Origin: Pyronema omphalodes
Lineage: Eukaryota; Ascomycota; Pezizomycetes; Pezizales; Pyronemataceae
DNA: 64,000 bases
NCBI GenBank assembly: GCA_024516155.1
Contig: JAJJXM010000053.1
Location: 124,001 to 188,000 of the forward strand
Reading direction: 5' to 3'
The position numbers and the translations under genes are program-made. Shown piece after piece: positions 31,983 through 44,500 of the stretch. The notes beneath the pieces are model-generated. The model was not told the origin of the DNA. It did no database searches and saw nothing but the letters and a program-made list of their open reading frames with translations. Every line of letters starts with the position of its first letter. Positions within the stretch are counted from its first letter, which is position 1.

Positions 31983-32844
31983 ATAGTCTAAAAGGAGGGT
32001 TTCACTTACGAAACTCCAAAGAAACATTAACAATTTTCCAGTCTGGTCTGGTGATTTAACGTGATGTGATGTGATGTGATGTGATCTGATATGACACAAA
32101 CACTAAAAGCAGGTGAACTCTGAACAGTAGATCAAAGGTAATAAATGAAATCTCCATAGTGAGACGAGACGCAGAATTCAATCTGGTATCCACGTACGGT
32201 CCTCGACTCCTCGGTGTTCAGAGCAAAATTTGGTACACCAGGAGATTGGGTATCGGATTGGGTATTGGGGATTGTGGTTTTTGGTACTTCAAGTGTGTTT
32301 ATATGCTAGAAAGATGGGGTTTGGATTTTTGGATGACTTTGGATGACTTTGGATGACTTTGGATGACTGGTAATATTTTCTCTTTATGGGGATATAAAAC
32401 TTCGCAATTTAACTCCCAAGGTAAACGTTTATGTGCCAGCTTTATCGGTCTATAGGGAAAAACTGTTTGATATGTAACGGAAATTTACTTTTTTTATAAA
32501 TCAGGAAGTGTTAAAAAAGTATCATGTGGTTTTCATGATAGATAATAAAGTTGAAATAGAACTTGGCTCTGAATTTAGGATGGTAAATAAATTCACAATT
32601 TATATTTATTGAAAAGCTCCATAACATCGTAGGGCTGCTTCATGAAAGTTTTTAGCCCCACCTCTGTGATGATCAGGCCAAACGTTAATGGGTCCGAAGA
32701 AATTAGGTAAAAAAATTCGGATAGATACCGGGAGACGAGGGGTAATGAGAGTTACTTTGGAGCTTCCGGAATGATGTTTCCCAAGTCACGGCTCATTACA
32801 TTATGAATATAAGTTTGGTATATTTACCTTGCGATCATTCAACA

Positions 32845-32916
32845 GCTCCGGTGGCTTAGCGGTAAAGCGCATCACTAGTAATGATGAGATCCCCGGTTCA
32901 AGTCCGGGTCGGAGCT
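32845..32916 (+). tRNA. tRNA-Thr(AGT)
   Basis: A complete 72-nt cloverleaf without intron. The acceptor stem GCTCCGG pairs with TCGGAGC (one G-T). The D stem is GCTT/AAGC and the anticodon stem CATCA/TGATG encloses CTAGTAA, giving anticodon AGT (Thr, codon ACT). The T arm is CCCGG-TTCAAGT-CCGGG and the discriminator base is T. A T6 pol III terminator follows at 32919-32924. It is isolated between the repeat region and the HEN1-like gene. Confidence 0.96.
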
Positions 32917-32918
32917 CA

Positions 32919-32924
32919 TTTTTT
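32919..32924 (+). terminator. Pol III T6 terminator of tRNA-Thr
   Basis: TTTTTT two bases past the 3' end of the tRNA. Confidence 0.85.
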
Positions 32925-33552
32925 GCTGTTTTCCTCAATAATTTTGACGGAATTGTGCATCGGCGACTTGCTTGCTTTTTATTATCAGCTGCCAAAGTTC
33001 TTTGTTTTCCTTTGTCACCGGATTGCTTGTATCCAGATGAGCTTCCCTGGCGCCTAAAGCTTGTGAAGACCCGACATGCCTCGCTTACGGCATAATCTTG
33101 AGCTGTCAGCATCGAAACATCAAACACGTTTGCAAAGAACTAGATAAGAGTTTTTTCTTTCAGGCACATGGTGTTTATAGCTTTGTTTGCCTCCTCTCAA
33201 GCTTCCGGAAGCTTTGATCCAAGACAAAGCTTCGCAAATCTTCACGCCGCATCACTCCTGTCGACTCTAGCAAGTCTAATAACTCCAACCCCTGTATCTT
33301 GTCACACTACTGGAGCATTCAATCCTCCAGCATAGAGAGCCGCGTCGCGTCTAGAATATAGCTCCAGCTCCAACTCCGCGCAGCTAGACCGCTACTACAC
33401 GAAACAACCCCGCCTCCACCTCCATTTTTACCCCACAACGCCGCCTTACGACACCGTTTTGACAACCTCCGTCCAAGTCTTATTAAACAGAAACAACATC
33501 AACTGTGTCGAAACTTTATCGAACGGCTCGAAAAGAAAACAACAGAGACAAA

Positions 33553-35966
33553 ATGGCTATCGTATTAAACGACTTTACTCTTCCGCCAGATGCTGAGGAT
33601 CCCGATGTCCCGGATATACCAGGAATTCATTTCGAACCTCCGCTACAGATTCAACGGCAATGCGTCATACAGGACACTATTACTGCGTTTGCTGCTGAAC
33701 CGAGATTCGCCGGAACACTATCGTCGTCGTCTTCGCCGTCGTCGGAGTTAAATGGTTCTTCCGGTTCATCGGGTGTTGCAGACTCAACGAGTTCGGGCGA
33801 CTCAAAAGCTTCAGATCAACCTAACGGATTCAAGGCTACTCGGTTTATTCCACCCGAAAGAGGATTAAGAAGAATGCTAGATGCCGGTTGTGGAGAAGCT
33901 TCGTTGATTAGAAGATTACTACTGTGTGATGATAATCTACCGTTTGAGAAAATGTCGGGAATAGATTTAGATGAACAGATTACGGAGGGCTCCATTTGGA
34001 AGAATCTTGACCAAAGGGACGATGAGAAGGAGAATAGATGGAGGGAATTAGAGGTGAAATTATACCAGGGCAGCTTTACGGAGGTTACGACGGAGAATAT
34101 TGGATACCATGATGTGGTGGTGGCGAGTGAATGTAAGTGGTTTTGGTTCTTTTCGCGGGTGGCGTTGAGGGAGCGGTAAACATTGCGACGAGCATTTGCA
34201 GCCAACACTGGGAACCAAGAAAGCTAACGGAATAATTTCTAGTAATCGAGCACCTCGACCCGGAACCTCTCGCGCAGTTTGCGCCAGTCCTTCTCGGCCG
34301 TCTAAAACCAAAGGTCTGCATCGTTACCACGCCGAACAGAGAGTTTAATGCACTATTCGACTATCTCGATACGCTACAACCACAACCCACCGCGAACCAT
34401 GGCTTCCACTGGCCTGGTGTTCCCTACAGAATGCGACATCACGACCACCGGTTTGAATGGAACCGTTTTGAATTCCGTACCTGGGCATTAGAAGCTGCTG
34501 CAAAGTATGGTTATGACGTTGAATTCACCGGAGCCGGAGGATTGAATAGGTGCATGGTGTTTGATGGTGGCAATGACCCGGATGAGACTTTGAGACAAGC
34601 TATCGAAGTTTGTCGCGGGACGCATCCGGAATTTCCTCATGGCTCATCGACCTGGTCAAGGGTCAAGGAGATTGTTTGTCCGTATGATGATGATGACGAC
34701 ATACAACATGATGCCAGGAAGGTCTTTGGGGATTGTTCGCAGATTGCGGTGTTTGTCATCAAACCGGAAACTGAAGCTACGGAAGCAGAACAACCGAAAA
34801 CCGCCGGTGTAAAGTTGATGCATCGTCATGTCCATGAGGCCGGCATGAAGGAGGAGTTCCCGCCGAGTCTGGAGGCTGTATTGAGAAAGATGGCAGAGAC
34901 TAGGTTGACGCATCTACTCCCGGAGTTGATCTGGGAGGAGTGGCAGAAGAGTGAAGAGGAGTTCCTGGAGGAGGCCAGGGATAGGAAGAAACATGGAAAT
35001 GTTTTCCATCCCAAAGAGCCTGGTTGGGGAAAGAGCTCATGGCGCGATCTTGACGATAACGCTCTCAGAGAGAGGGAAAGGCTTTATGCCCGCCTTGGAG
35101 GAAGAACGTGGGAGGTGAAAGCTGTAGAGGTAGTTGTTGACGCTAAAACCCTCTACAACATGTCCTATCAACTACAGCGTCTTTGCCACTACAATTACGA
35201 CGTCTTTCTATCGGTTCTAGAAGGGTTGACAGCTGACGAGGGTATAATTCCCCGTTCTTGGCTCTCTTCAACCGTCACTAATGCTCCTCCAGCTAAGCCC
35301 ATCGACACTGAAACCCTCCAAGTCGAGATCCAACCTCAAGGTAGCGAACTCATGGTAACCGCGACCTTCCCAGCAAAACAAAACTATCCCATCAAAGACC
35401 GCTGGCGCCAGCCTTCTACCGACCCGGTGCATATTATCGACAGCGACCGCTATTCCGACGACGGTGAATACGAAGAAGACTACGATGTCGACGACTACAA
35501 CAGTGGTCCATACAATAGCGCTAGCTATGCAGATGATGATTTTGACGACAATTACGAGGGTTATCATGACGATGCTCATGATGGCTATAATTCCGGTGGA
35601 GAAATGCATTACGATAGTGATATCGAAATGCCCACAGAAGACATGGATCGCGAATTTGATACAGTCGTGGAATGGGTTGCTAATAGTGCCACTGCCCTTC
35701 CCGACTCAAAGGAGGTTGATGGAACGCTCTGTTTACCACTAGATGAGATTGAAGGGGGGAGACTTCTTCGGGTTCGTTTCTTTGGCCCGATTAGGAGTTT
35801 AGAGAAGCTGGAACGAGAGGATGAGGAAGAGAGGGAAAGGTTGAAATGGGAAAATACCCCAGTACATGAGGGAACATATGACTGGGAGAATAACGTAGAC
35901 AAGAGTAATGGGAACAATGGATGGGAAAATGGTGATTCTACAGAGACTGGTGAGAGTTGGAGTTAG
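33553..35966 (+). CDS. hen1: HEN1-like small-RNA 2'-O-methyltransferase (2 exons)
   Basis: Exons at 33553-34132 and 34243-35966 (GTAAGT..TCTAG), 2,304 nt, 767 residues. The ATG at 33553 is the first in frame. A Ser-rich stretch (55-90) precedes the SAM motif LDAGCGEASL (109-118) and GIDLD (136-140). Across the junction the metal-binding signature ELIEHL forms (E193, E196, H197), followed by TTPNREFN (222-229) and RHHDHRFEW (258-266), diagnostic for HEN1, which methylates the 3'-terminal 2'-OH of small RNAs with a bound metal. The C-terminal half has a long Asp/Tyr/Glu-rich acidic segment (roughly 625-700). No PAZ or dsRNA-binding domain is seen, so the natural substrate is open. Confidence 0.9.
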
Positions 35967-38838
35967 TTTGGGAGATATTACGATACCATGGGTTACGATT
36001 GCTATGTCGTGAATGATTTGATGTTTGGGATACTAGGGAAGGGTTAGATATCATGGCACGTGATAGAGGCGTTATTGGGTTGGATTGGGCGGTGTGTGTG
36101 TGGGGGGGGGGGGGGGGGGGGGGTGTGAGGGGGAGGAGGACGCGGATATCATTGGTCACTTGTAAGTATACAATTAGTTGATGCATTGGAGTATTCTTGT
36201 CGTAGTTAAGTAGATGGGAAAATCTTCATCATGTGACAACCCTTCAGAAGGTCAACGCGATTCAACCCAGCCCAACCTTGATCTTATTTACAGGATTTGC
36301 AACATACAAAAGTAAACGTGAAGGTACGGCAGAACATAAAAATAAATAAGCAAAAATTTATTTTACCTTGCATAGCACCTTTCTTTTGGTATGGAAAAGT
36401 CTACGTGAATAATTCCACTATGCTGATAAATAATCCCCTATATTTCTTTCCAGAGTCGTTTTATATCCTCCGTCAAACTTCTTCGGTAATTTATCAATCA
36501 TCATATATATTTCCGCAGTATTTGTCTCCTTCTTTCTAAACTAGGTTGGATATAGATCTGAAGATCGTGTAGAAGGATATCAATCTGCGTCTACGGAATA
36601 ATAATGGAGAATGGAAAAACGCCTATTGAAAGTAGCTGGCCAAGGAATGATAAGTTGAAAGGAGTATGATACTTCTGAAGTTACGTATGAGGATACCGAC
36701 AATCTTTTGAAGGCGCGAGGGCAGTGGGGTTAGGAATTTTGTCGTCACCGGAAGGGGTGGGAGGGGGGGGGGGGGGGTTGTTTAGCTTTTGTTGAATTTT
36801 GCTTATTTTTTCATACACTGGGTTTTCTATATCAATGCCAAGGTTGATATAATATGTAAAGACTCGGGGTCATTGGTGTGGCGTTGATAGGTGATGTTAA
36901 GAGCTGTGTCATATACATACATACGGTATTTATGGGTATTTGGATCATGGATCATGGGTCATGGGTTATGATTCGTTATGCTATGGGTTTAGATTAGACA
37001 CCATGGGGGTTTTTCGAAGCGACGATGTGAGGCTGTGTGTTTAATGAGAGAAATTTTGCTGTATATTCTATATTCCTATCCGTGAAATGATTTGGACTGG
37101 TGCGGCGGTATTGCAGTATAACTTCTCACGGGCTTTCAGATTACGCATGTGTAGCAAAAAACAACAACAAAGGATGGTTCTGAAATTTAAGGAATTCGAT
37201 ACCATATATTCCTACATCACCCAGCAAGCTAACTCCACTTATCCATTCACCACCCCCAACCCCCGCGCATCCTTCAAAACTTATTAACTCAAAATTCAAG
37301 TAACCACAAGCCACTAATCCACCCCATCCAACCCATCCAACCCATACCATCCCCAATCCTTCTACCCCATCCATAACCCCCAGCAACCCCCTCATCCTCC
37401 ATCCAGAACATAGGGTTATACCATACCACGGCATCTCCATAACCCATAACCCAACCCTTGCAAAAAAAAAGCCCTAGGGCATACAAAGAAACCACCCCAT
37501 CCTTGTTAAACCCTCGTATTAGATATTTACATCGAGGGATTTCAAGGCCTGGTACCTGGTAACTAGTACCTGGTGGTATATGTATGTGTTTATACATGTG
37601 TATAGGTATTGTTTATGTATAGATATAGGTATAGAAATATCATGGTATACATTATACATCATATATCATATATCCGCCCTGCACCCTGCACTTGGCACCC
37701 TGCAGCTGGTATCTAGCACCCAACCGCACGCAGGATCCAATCATCATGCCATGAGTAATCAAACAAAGTAATCATTCAGCCGTATATATGCCTGTACTAC
37801 CTACATACAACAGATGTATTAGGAAGTTTCATGGAGAATATGAAGCACACGCTAGTATCTTGAAGCGGTGATGTTTTGTCTCCAGAGTGCGAACCCGAAA
37901 CTCCACTTTATTGGGGTTCTGGATAGGAGGTGATTTTATTTCATGTGCATTTTGTAGAAGATTGTTGGTCTTGCTTTGATGAGCTGCGTTGTGCTTCAGT
38001 CATGACTCATAGAGTATGTGCATAGATGGGTCGATATAGGTAATATTGGTGATAGGGGTAATGTAGTGATCAGGCACGAGTAATCAGGAATAGAAAAAAG
38101 GATAAAGAAAAAGAAGAAAATAATATAGTATAAAAACCCCATCAATGAATTAGTCCATGAATCGATTCGCAATAATTCTCCTTTAGTAACTGAACTGAAC
38201 TGAACTGAACTGAGCTTATTTCCATTTCCATCCTAACGATTTCGCCTTGCATCTCAAAAAAGACAACATAAAGCATCACAAAAAAAAACAACCATACAAC
38301 AGATACAACAAAACAAAGACAATAACAATAACAATAACAAAAAAAAACAAGCATTATCCATACCCATGAAACAAAAAAAGAAAATTCGATATCCCGTTTC
38401 CAAAAAAAAAAAAAAGTACGCAAATCGCAAATACGCAAATCGCAAATACGCAAATCGCAAATAGAAAATACGCAAATAGATAATCGCAAATCGCAAATCG
38501 CAATGCCAAAACAAAATCCGAAACTCCTATCCATGCTACATCTTCACTTTCCTTGTTATAACTGTTTGATGAACATGCCATAAATAATGACAACCATAGC
38601 CACAGCAACCACAACCACAACCACAGCGTTATTCCATGTTCCTTGGTTCCTTGGTTCTTTTGTCCTTAGTTCCTTAGTCCATAGTTCCTTATATGCCTTA
38701 ATGCGCAATCATCAACGCTCATGCGTAAAGATTCTCCACACCAGCATCCATCCAGCATTATCATATCATCACCCTCCAATCAGGTTCAGCAGCGAGTTTT
38801 CATTCAGCATGAAGCCTCATCACCACCAACCAGCCAAC
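35967..38838. other. Intergenic region
   Basis: No gene is recognised. Features are two long G runs (36101-36123 and 36762-36778), CCATCC/AACCC-rich sequence (37320-37400), a caaatcgcaaata minisatellite (38415-38505) and aactg repeats near 38187-38210. Confidence 0.6.
38415..38505. repeat. (CGCAAATA/CGCAAAT)n minisatellite
   Basis: Eight to nine imperfect copies in the 3' flank of the methyltransferase-like gene. Confidence 0.8.
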
Positions 38839-41590
38839 CTAATCACAGTTTCCCGCACCACTTCCCTTTCTCGCCCAAACCCTAAGCCATCTAAAAGCAG
38901 TATTATGTCTCCTACACTCCTCCATAACCGCCTCATCTCTCCAGACCTCACTTTCCTGATGTCCACCGATCTGTTGTTCACCGAGGCCTTCACCAGACAT
39001 AGCCCCACTTCCTCTACCTCCTTCCTTAGGACAGTATAATTCATCATACAAGAACCTTCCAATGCGAGAGGTGACGGTGGATAACTCATCACCAACTGAA
39101 ACGGCTGGCATCCACATCCATACTTTCTGAATATCGCCGAAACCTGCCTCGCGAAGTGCGCTTAATACACTCTTGGATGGCATGATGTCGAATGTACGGG
39201 GATGTGTGGGGTCCGATAAGACGTTTTCGAGGATCCAGGCACGGAGAAGAGGGCCCATGTCGTTTAAGACGGGATCTAGGGAGGAGGTATGTTAGTGAGT
39301 GATGCTGGTAGACTAAGGAGGAAGGTGGGGGCGGGAGGGGGTTGTTGGGATGATATGCAACATGATAAAGCTTGTACAAAGTGACACGCTCGTATGATAA
39401 GGAATTAGGAAGGAAGGAATAGGAACAGGAAGAAGCATACCCAAAATAGTCAACTCGATATACCCATCATACTTAAGGACTCTACCGAGCTCAAGCACAA
39501 GTGGAAGCCAACCATCCTTTGGAATCAAGCTGGGAAGGAATCTTGAGGAGATAACATCGATACTTCCAGTCTGTAAGGGAGCCAAAGAGGTGTGTCCAAT
39601 GGGTAACTGGACTCGTCTTAAGTTTGCCGGGGAAGCGTATTCTGCGGTAATAGGAGAGATGGGCGAATTCAAGTGTGTATCCGTGCTATAGGTTACGTAT
39701 ACAAAAGCGTCGGGATATTCGCGAGCGGTATGCCATGCCCAGTCCGCTGTTGTCACCAAATTAGCAGCTATTCACTAGTGATGTCTCAGAGCTCGCAGCT
39801 TCACAGCTTTGCAAGCTACGGAAGCTCAACACAACAGACACTCGTAAATATTACGACATCTGCTTCTGCTAGCGTAAAAAAAAGAAGGGGGAATACGAAC
39901 CCATTGCAGGTCCATCCAAATCCAAAACCCTAAGCTCATCTCCAGTTCTGGGAGGTGTACCATCCAAAGATTCCTCCCCACCCATCATGAGTAAATGATG
40001 ACCCGGAGAAAACAAGACGCGTCCAAAATACAACCACTTAACGGCCATCAAGAACCAAATCCGTTTTCTAAGCGCATTTCTAAGGCTCTCTGACTCGTCC
40101 CCAAATCCAACAAGATGACCCGGGTGGTAAGAACCTGGGTCACCGTAACCGTCTACAAATGAGGCTGCACAGCTGGATTTATATTCCTCATCCCTAGCGA
40201 AGGAAAATATCGTAGGAGTGGACTCGAATTCGTCGATCAGGCTGGCGAAAACGTCCAAGAGAAGAAGAGAGGGTGGAGTGTAGTTGAGCTCATCGTAGCC
40301 ATTGGTGAGACCGAATGGCAATTTATCAGTGCGGCCTGATTTACCAGAAAAGACGGATCCGCTCTGCGGCCTCGAAGGCCGCCATGAATGCCGTGAGTGA
40401 GAAGTACTGGGGCGGTCGGAAGTGAAGGAGTGACGGCGGGAGAGGGTGGACATGTTACTGGGGGTTAAGGAGGGGGTAGGAGCTGGTGGAGGGGTCTTGA
40501 CGCCAAAGAGAATGCGGTCTGCAAGAGTTGGTGCAGAAGCGAGGGCGACGGCTGCAACCGCTGAGACAGGAGGAACCTCGGGGATCTGTTTGGAGGAGAT
40601 GCTGGATTTGTAGGCGGATGTGGCATTGCTCTCTTTGCGAGATCTAGTGCGTGCGCTACCCGCGGAAGAGCTGGAGGAGTTGTAGGATGAGGTTGTGACA
40701 CTGCGTTTTAGGGACCAGCTAGAGGATTGAGAGTCGTTTACAGGAAGAGGACCTAACAAACAATCGAAGGTTCCTGTGGTTGCCAGTAATGGCATTGTTT
40801 TTTCTGTGGGTTGTCTGGGTTCTGCTTTTCGTAATGCCTCAAGTCTTTCCCGTTCCCTCTCGGCTTTCTCTTTCTTTTCCAGCTCTTTTTGCAATTTCAC
40901 CTGTTCTTTGTGTTCCTTTGCTAATTCTTTATTAGAAATTTGAAGCTCCTCGTTGGACTTGTTATTATTTCGTGTAAATAGATTGAACCTGCTTCCGGTT
41001 TTCTGGTGCTTTACTTGCGGATTGGACCTAGTTGAAGAGCCGCTGGAAATGGATCCCCAATACCGTTGGAATTCCTCGTTGGTCCGCATAAAGTCCAAGC
41101 TGGGTTCATCTGAGCGGCCGGCAATCGAAGCTGTTTCCATATCCCTAAGTTGCTGAGCCTTTCGTTGTAATTTTTTGGCCTCCCGTTGTTCTTCAGTCTG
41201 CGCGTCAGGTTTGTACAGACGAATGGCAAGGTTGTTTCGGTCAAAAATGGTACCTTTTTTCACCTTTGTTGGAGGCGAGGTCGGAGGAATTTGATTGTGA
41301 AGCCGGCTCGAGTCCGCTGAACCATCACTGGCACTGGAGTATACCGAGTTTGCTCTTGGCCTTGGAGTTTGGGATCCGGATCCGGATCCGTCGGGAAGGA
41401 AAAATCCTGGGGCAGAATCGCTTCGTACTCGGTTGTCGAGGTGGGGTTCAATCTGTTTAATTCCTTCAATATAACCGTTCTCGTCAATGATTCCAGCTGC
41501 TCGTGCCTTTTTAAGATCCTTTCGTTCCCCGATATATTTCTCCCGGGTCTTCTCGGATTGGAGAGTCCTTTTGTAGACCAGATGAGACAT
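38839..41590 (-). CDS. Large protein with C-terminal methyltransferase-like domain (3 exons)
   Basis: Exons at 41590-39901, 39746-39441 and 39275-38839 (introns GTTCGT..ACAG and GTATGC..CTAG), 2,433 nt, 810 residues. The start is at MSHLVYKRTL; the frame is open further up but that extension looks non-coding. The N-terminal ~480 residues are Ser/Arg/Lys-rich with a basic coiled coil (KEQVKLQKELEKKEKAERE, ~240-270). The C-terminal third holds a class I methyltransferase fold: LRVLDLDGPAMADWAWH as motif I, then FVYVTY, LPIGHTSLAPLQTGSIDVISSRFL and a LELGRVLKYDGYIELTIL step. This layout matches a known family of fungal methyltransferase-domain proteins of unknown substrate. Motif I lacks the usual GxGxG, so activity is doubtful. 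Confidence 0.82.
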
Positions 41591-44500
41591 TTCTCCTGTT
41601 GCAGTTTTATATTTTGTCGACGGGGTTTGATTTCCTTGTGACGTTGATGTAAAACTGAAACTGGAAATTATACTCTTTGGTCGTGATGGTGTGTGGTTGA
41701 TATCAGAGCAAGCATCGAATATAAAATATCGGCAAGGCAAGAAAACCCAGGTGGGCCACAATAAGTATTTAGATGAGGATGGACCAATAGTGATTTCCGT
41801 CTCAGCGTCTCACTGCAAAAATGTATTAACCCCACGCACGCGTTAGTAGGTAGCACCCCCCACCGGTGCTCTCGTTAATAATGGCCGTAAACTAGAGATG
41901 TTGATACACGGGCTAACTAAACTGATTTGATATTCGGCTTGGGGAGCAACCACGCACACCGCTGCCTGGCCAGAACGCTAGAGGTAGGAGTCTACGAAAG
42001 GATGGGACTTTTTTTTGAGCAGCTTTGATAGACGGGCTTGCAGTTTGATAGCGTAGCGGGGAGCTAGAGGCGGACGGGGAGAGTGATGGGAGGTAGGGGG
42101 GGGGGGTGTATGGGGGAGGGGATGATTCTGGGGGGGAGGGGGGTATGGGGAGAAACATGATCGGTCATGGTATGAGGACTAGAGTACAAAGAGACAGGAG
42201 GGGAGAGACATCAGGGAGAATCTGTGGCAGGGGAAGCAAGACAGGCCACAGCAGCATAGTACAGTATTCCCTCCAGGTACAGACGGAACATCTCGTTCTG
42301 ACTCTGCCGACTGCATGCTGAAAGCTGCCACCGCGAGCTTCGAAGAGGATGCGGCGGATCGACCCAGTTTGACGGAAGAATTAGTGCACGTTCCGAGGAC
42401 GATCTGTCTGATTGGTGGCGCTTAGGGTTTTACTGCTGCCGATGAGGGTGGAGGGTGCTTGAGTGTCTCTGATTGGACAGAATGATATCTTGAGGCTCTG
42501 TTCTCACAGTCTGGATGTGCTTGGTGTGAGATGGGTGCTGGGTATGAGATGGGTGCTGGGTGTGAAATGGGTGCTGGGTGCTGGGTGTGAGTGAGAAGGG
42601 TTTGGTGGTGGTGGGTGGTGGATGTACTGGGCTGGGTTGCTGCTGATGCTTGATGCTTCACCTGCAGAAACTCCCCATCCTCAGCAGCATCAGCAGCAAC
42701 CAGCTGCATCTCGACACCACGACTAATCAACCCTTTTCCATCTGTAACACCTAACAACACCAACACCACCCGCTGCCACTGAAAAAAGAACCCTCCTAGA
42801 ACTGGCAGAACTATGCCTAGAGCCCTGGCGACCCCATCCGCGATACCAAATGTGCCGCAACAGCCTCAACTTGCTGCTTCAATCCTGGTCCCGGTCACCA
42901 CATCTCTGATTAAGGTCCCACGTTGAGGACCATCATGGATCACCCCTCGAATCTCCCCGAGAGAGCCACCATAAAGGCTAAGATAAGTTCCGCCAGAGTG
43001 TTTACTTGACCGACCGACTGGCCTTCAACCAACCGTTCAACAGTCAACCATCACCAAAGGCTTGTCGAAGACGGCAAAGACCAGTCTACGCTTCTGGACG
43101 CGAATCTTCTGTTTCTTCAGAAGCCGCAGCAGGCTATTCTAAGAAACCACAGCCTGCAGTCCAGATGTTTTTCTTCACCTGTATGTAATCGAATGCAAAA
43201 AATAAAATGGTTTATGCGGATCACCTCCGTCAACACGTGGGTACACGAGCCGACTGAGTGGTACCCGGAAACCAGTTCACCCCAAACACAAACTCAAAAT
43301 ATGCGAAATTAGAAATTCAGGAAGCGATGACTGATTTACGGTGTATCTTTCCGTGTGGAAACCTCGAAGCGAGAGGCGGAGTATGTAGACTGGAATATGA
43401 TATGCGGTTGGTATGTAAAGTGTGTTCACTTCATGATCACCGGTTGGGTGCATCGAGAGTTTGGAAACGGCAGAGAATCACAGAAATCTAGAGTCATGAT
43501 TTAGCTGGCTCTAGCCCCCAGGCCCACAGGCTCGCATCGTAAACGAGATGACTTTCAAGTTTGGCTGTGCTACATATACATAACGAGCTCTAAACACAGA
43601 CCAATCAAATCTGCTAAAAAGTACATCTCCCGGTCTTGTCAAGTCTTGTTTGGGTCCCTTAAGTCTTGACGACTCATGTCTCTGTCTCTTTCCCCTAACT
43701 CTTTGGCTTTTAGCCGTTCCCCGTCATTCAATTTGATCTGATATGATGAAAATGATTAAAATATGCGGGAGATTATGAGACAACAAGGAACCTTCCGTCC
43801 GTGGGCGGCCGACCCGGAACTGCGTGTTCGGGCGGAGCTGTGGAAGAGAGATGTTGAGACTCGGCCCGACTACCCACGTGGAAGATGTCTGTGGGTTGAA
43901 CCGAAGAGGAGTGAAGATTTTCGGCTTGGCTGAAGGCTGGTAAGGTGCGGAAAGATCTTGGAGATTTTTTTTCAGGGAAGTCAAGGCAGGGCCTATGGAT
44001 GCCCTCGCGAAGAGCGGTAAAGTCTTGGAAACCAGTAAGAGTCCCGGTAAATTTCTTGGGAGTTCCATCAACAAGTCACCGCAATCTCGGCAGTGGCATG
44101 GCATCCCGTTAAAGCCTCAAGATACCCGCAAAAAAAATCCCGGCAAGGCATGGCATTGCTTCAAGAAGTTTGCTACGGCCTGTTAGAACCCGTTAAATCC
44201 TCACGATACCCGCAAAATAGTCACCGCAATGCTTGGCATTGGCATGGCAAGGCTCGCCATAGGGTTGGAAAAGACGTGATGAAGGGAATGGGAAAGTCTA
44301 TGGTTCACAACGTCCGGCGAAATCCTAAAGTTTGTATGTATGTACCTTAAAGCTTGGAAAAGTGATAATTGAGGTAAAAGGCGTGGCATCAGATATCCAT
44401 GAAGATATGTGTTATCCGTGATTACTGTTTCCCTCGGGTTTCCCCAGCAACGCCGAACCAAAACAATTCATTTATTACTCAACAACCAATACCTACGGTG

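Larger units (their letters stand above)
30087..32844. other. Intergenic region dominated by simple repeats
   Basis: No gene is recognised. It contains an aggcgaagcg-type repeat (30155-30300), T-rich DNA (30400-30800), four copies of ttaatcg (30918-30943), the CAAAAA tract, the AGGTGAA tract and a ggatgacttt repeat (32333-32367). Long frames here are artefacts of the repeats. Confidence 0.7.

Noticed and set aside
33505..33552. Upstream extension of the HEN1-like protein
   Set aside because: It would start at GTG; the ATG at 33553 is the first in-frame ATG.
42422..42769. 115-codon minus-strand frame
   Set aside because: Much of it is the HPAPISHPAP minisatellite; no support as a gene.
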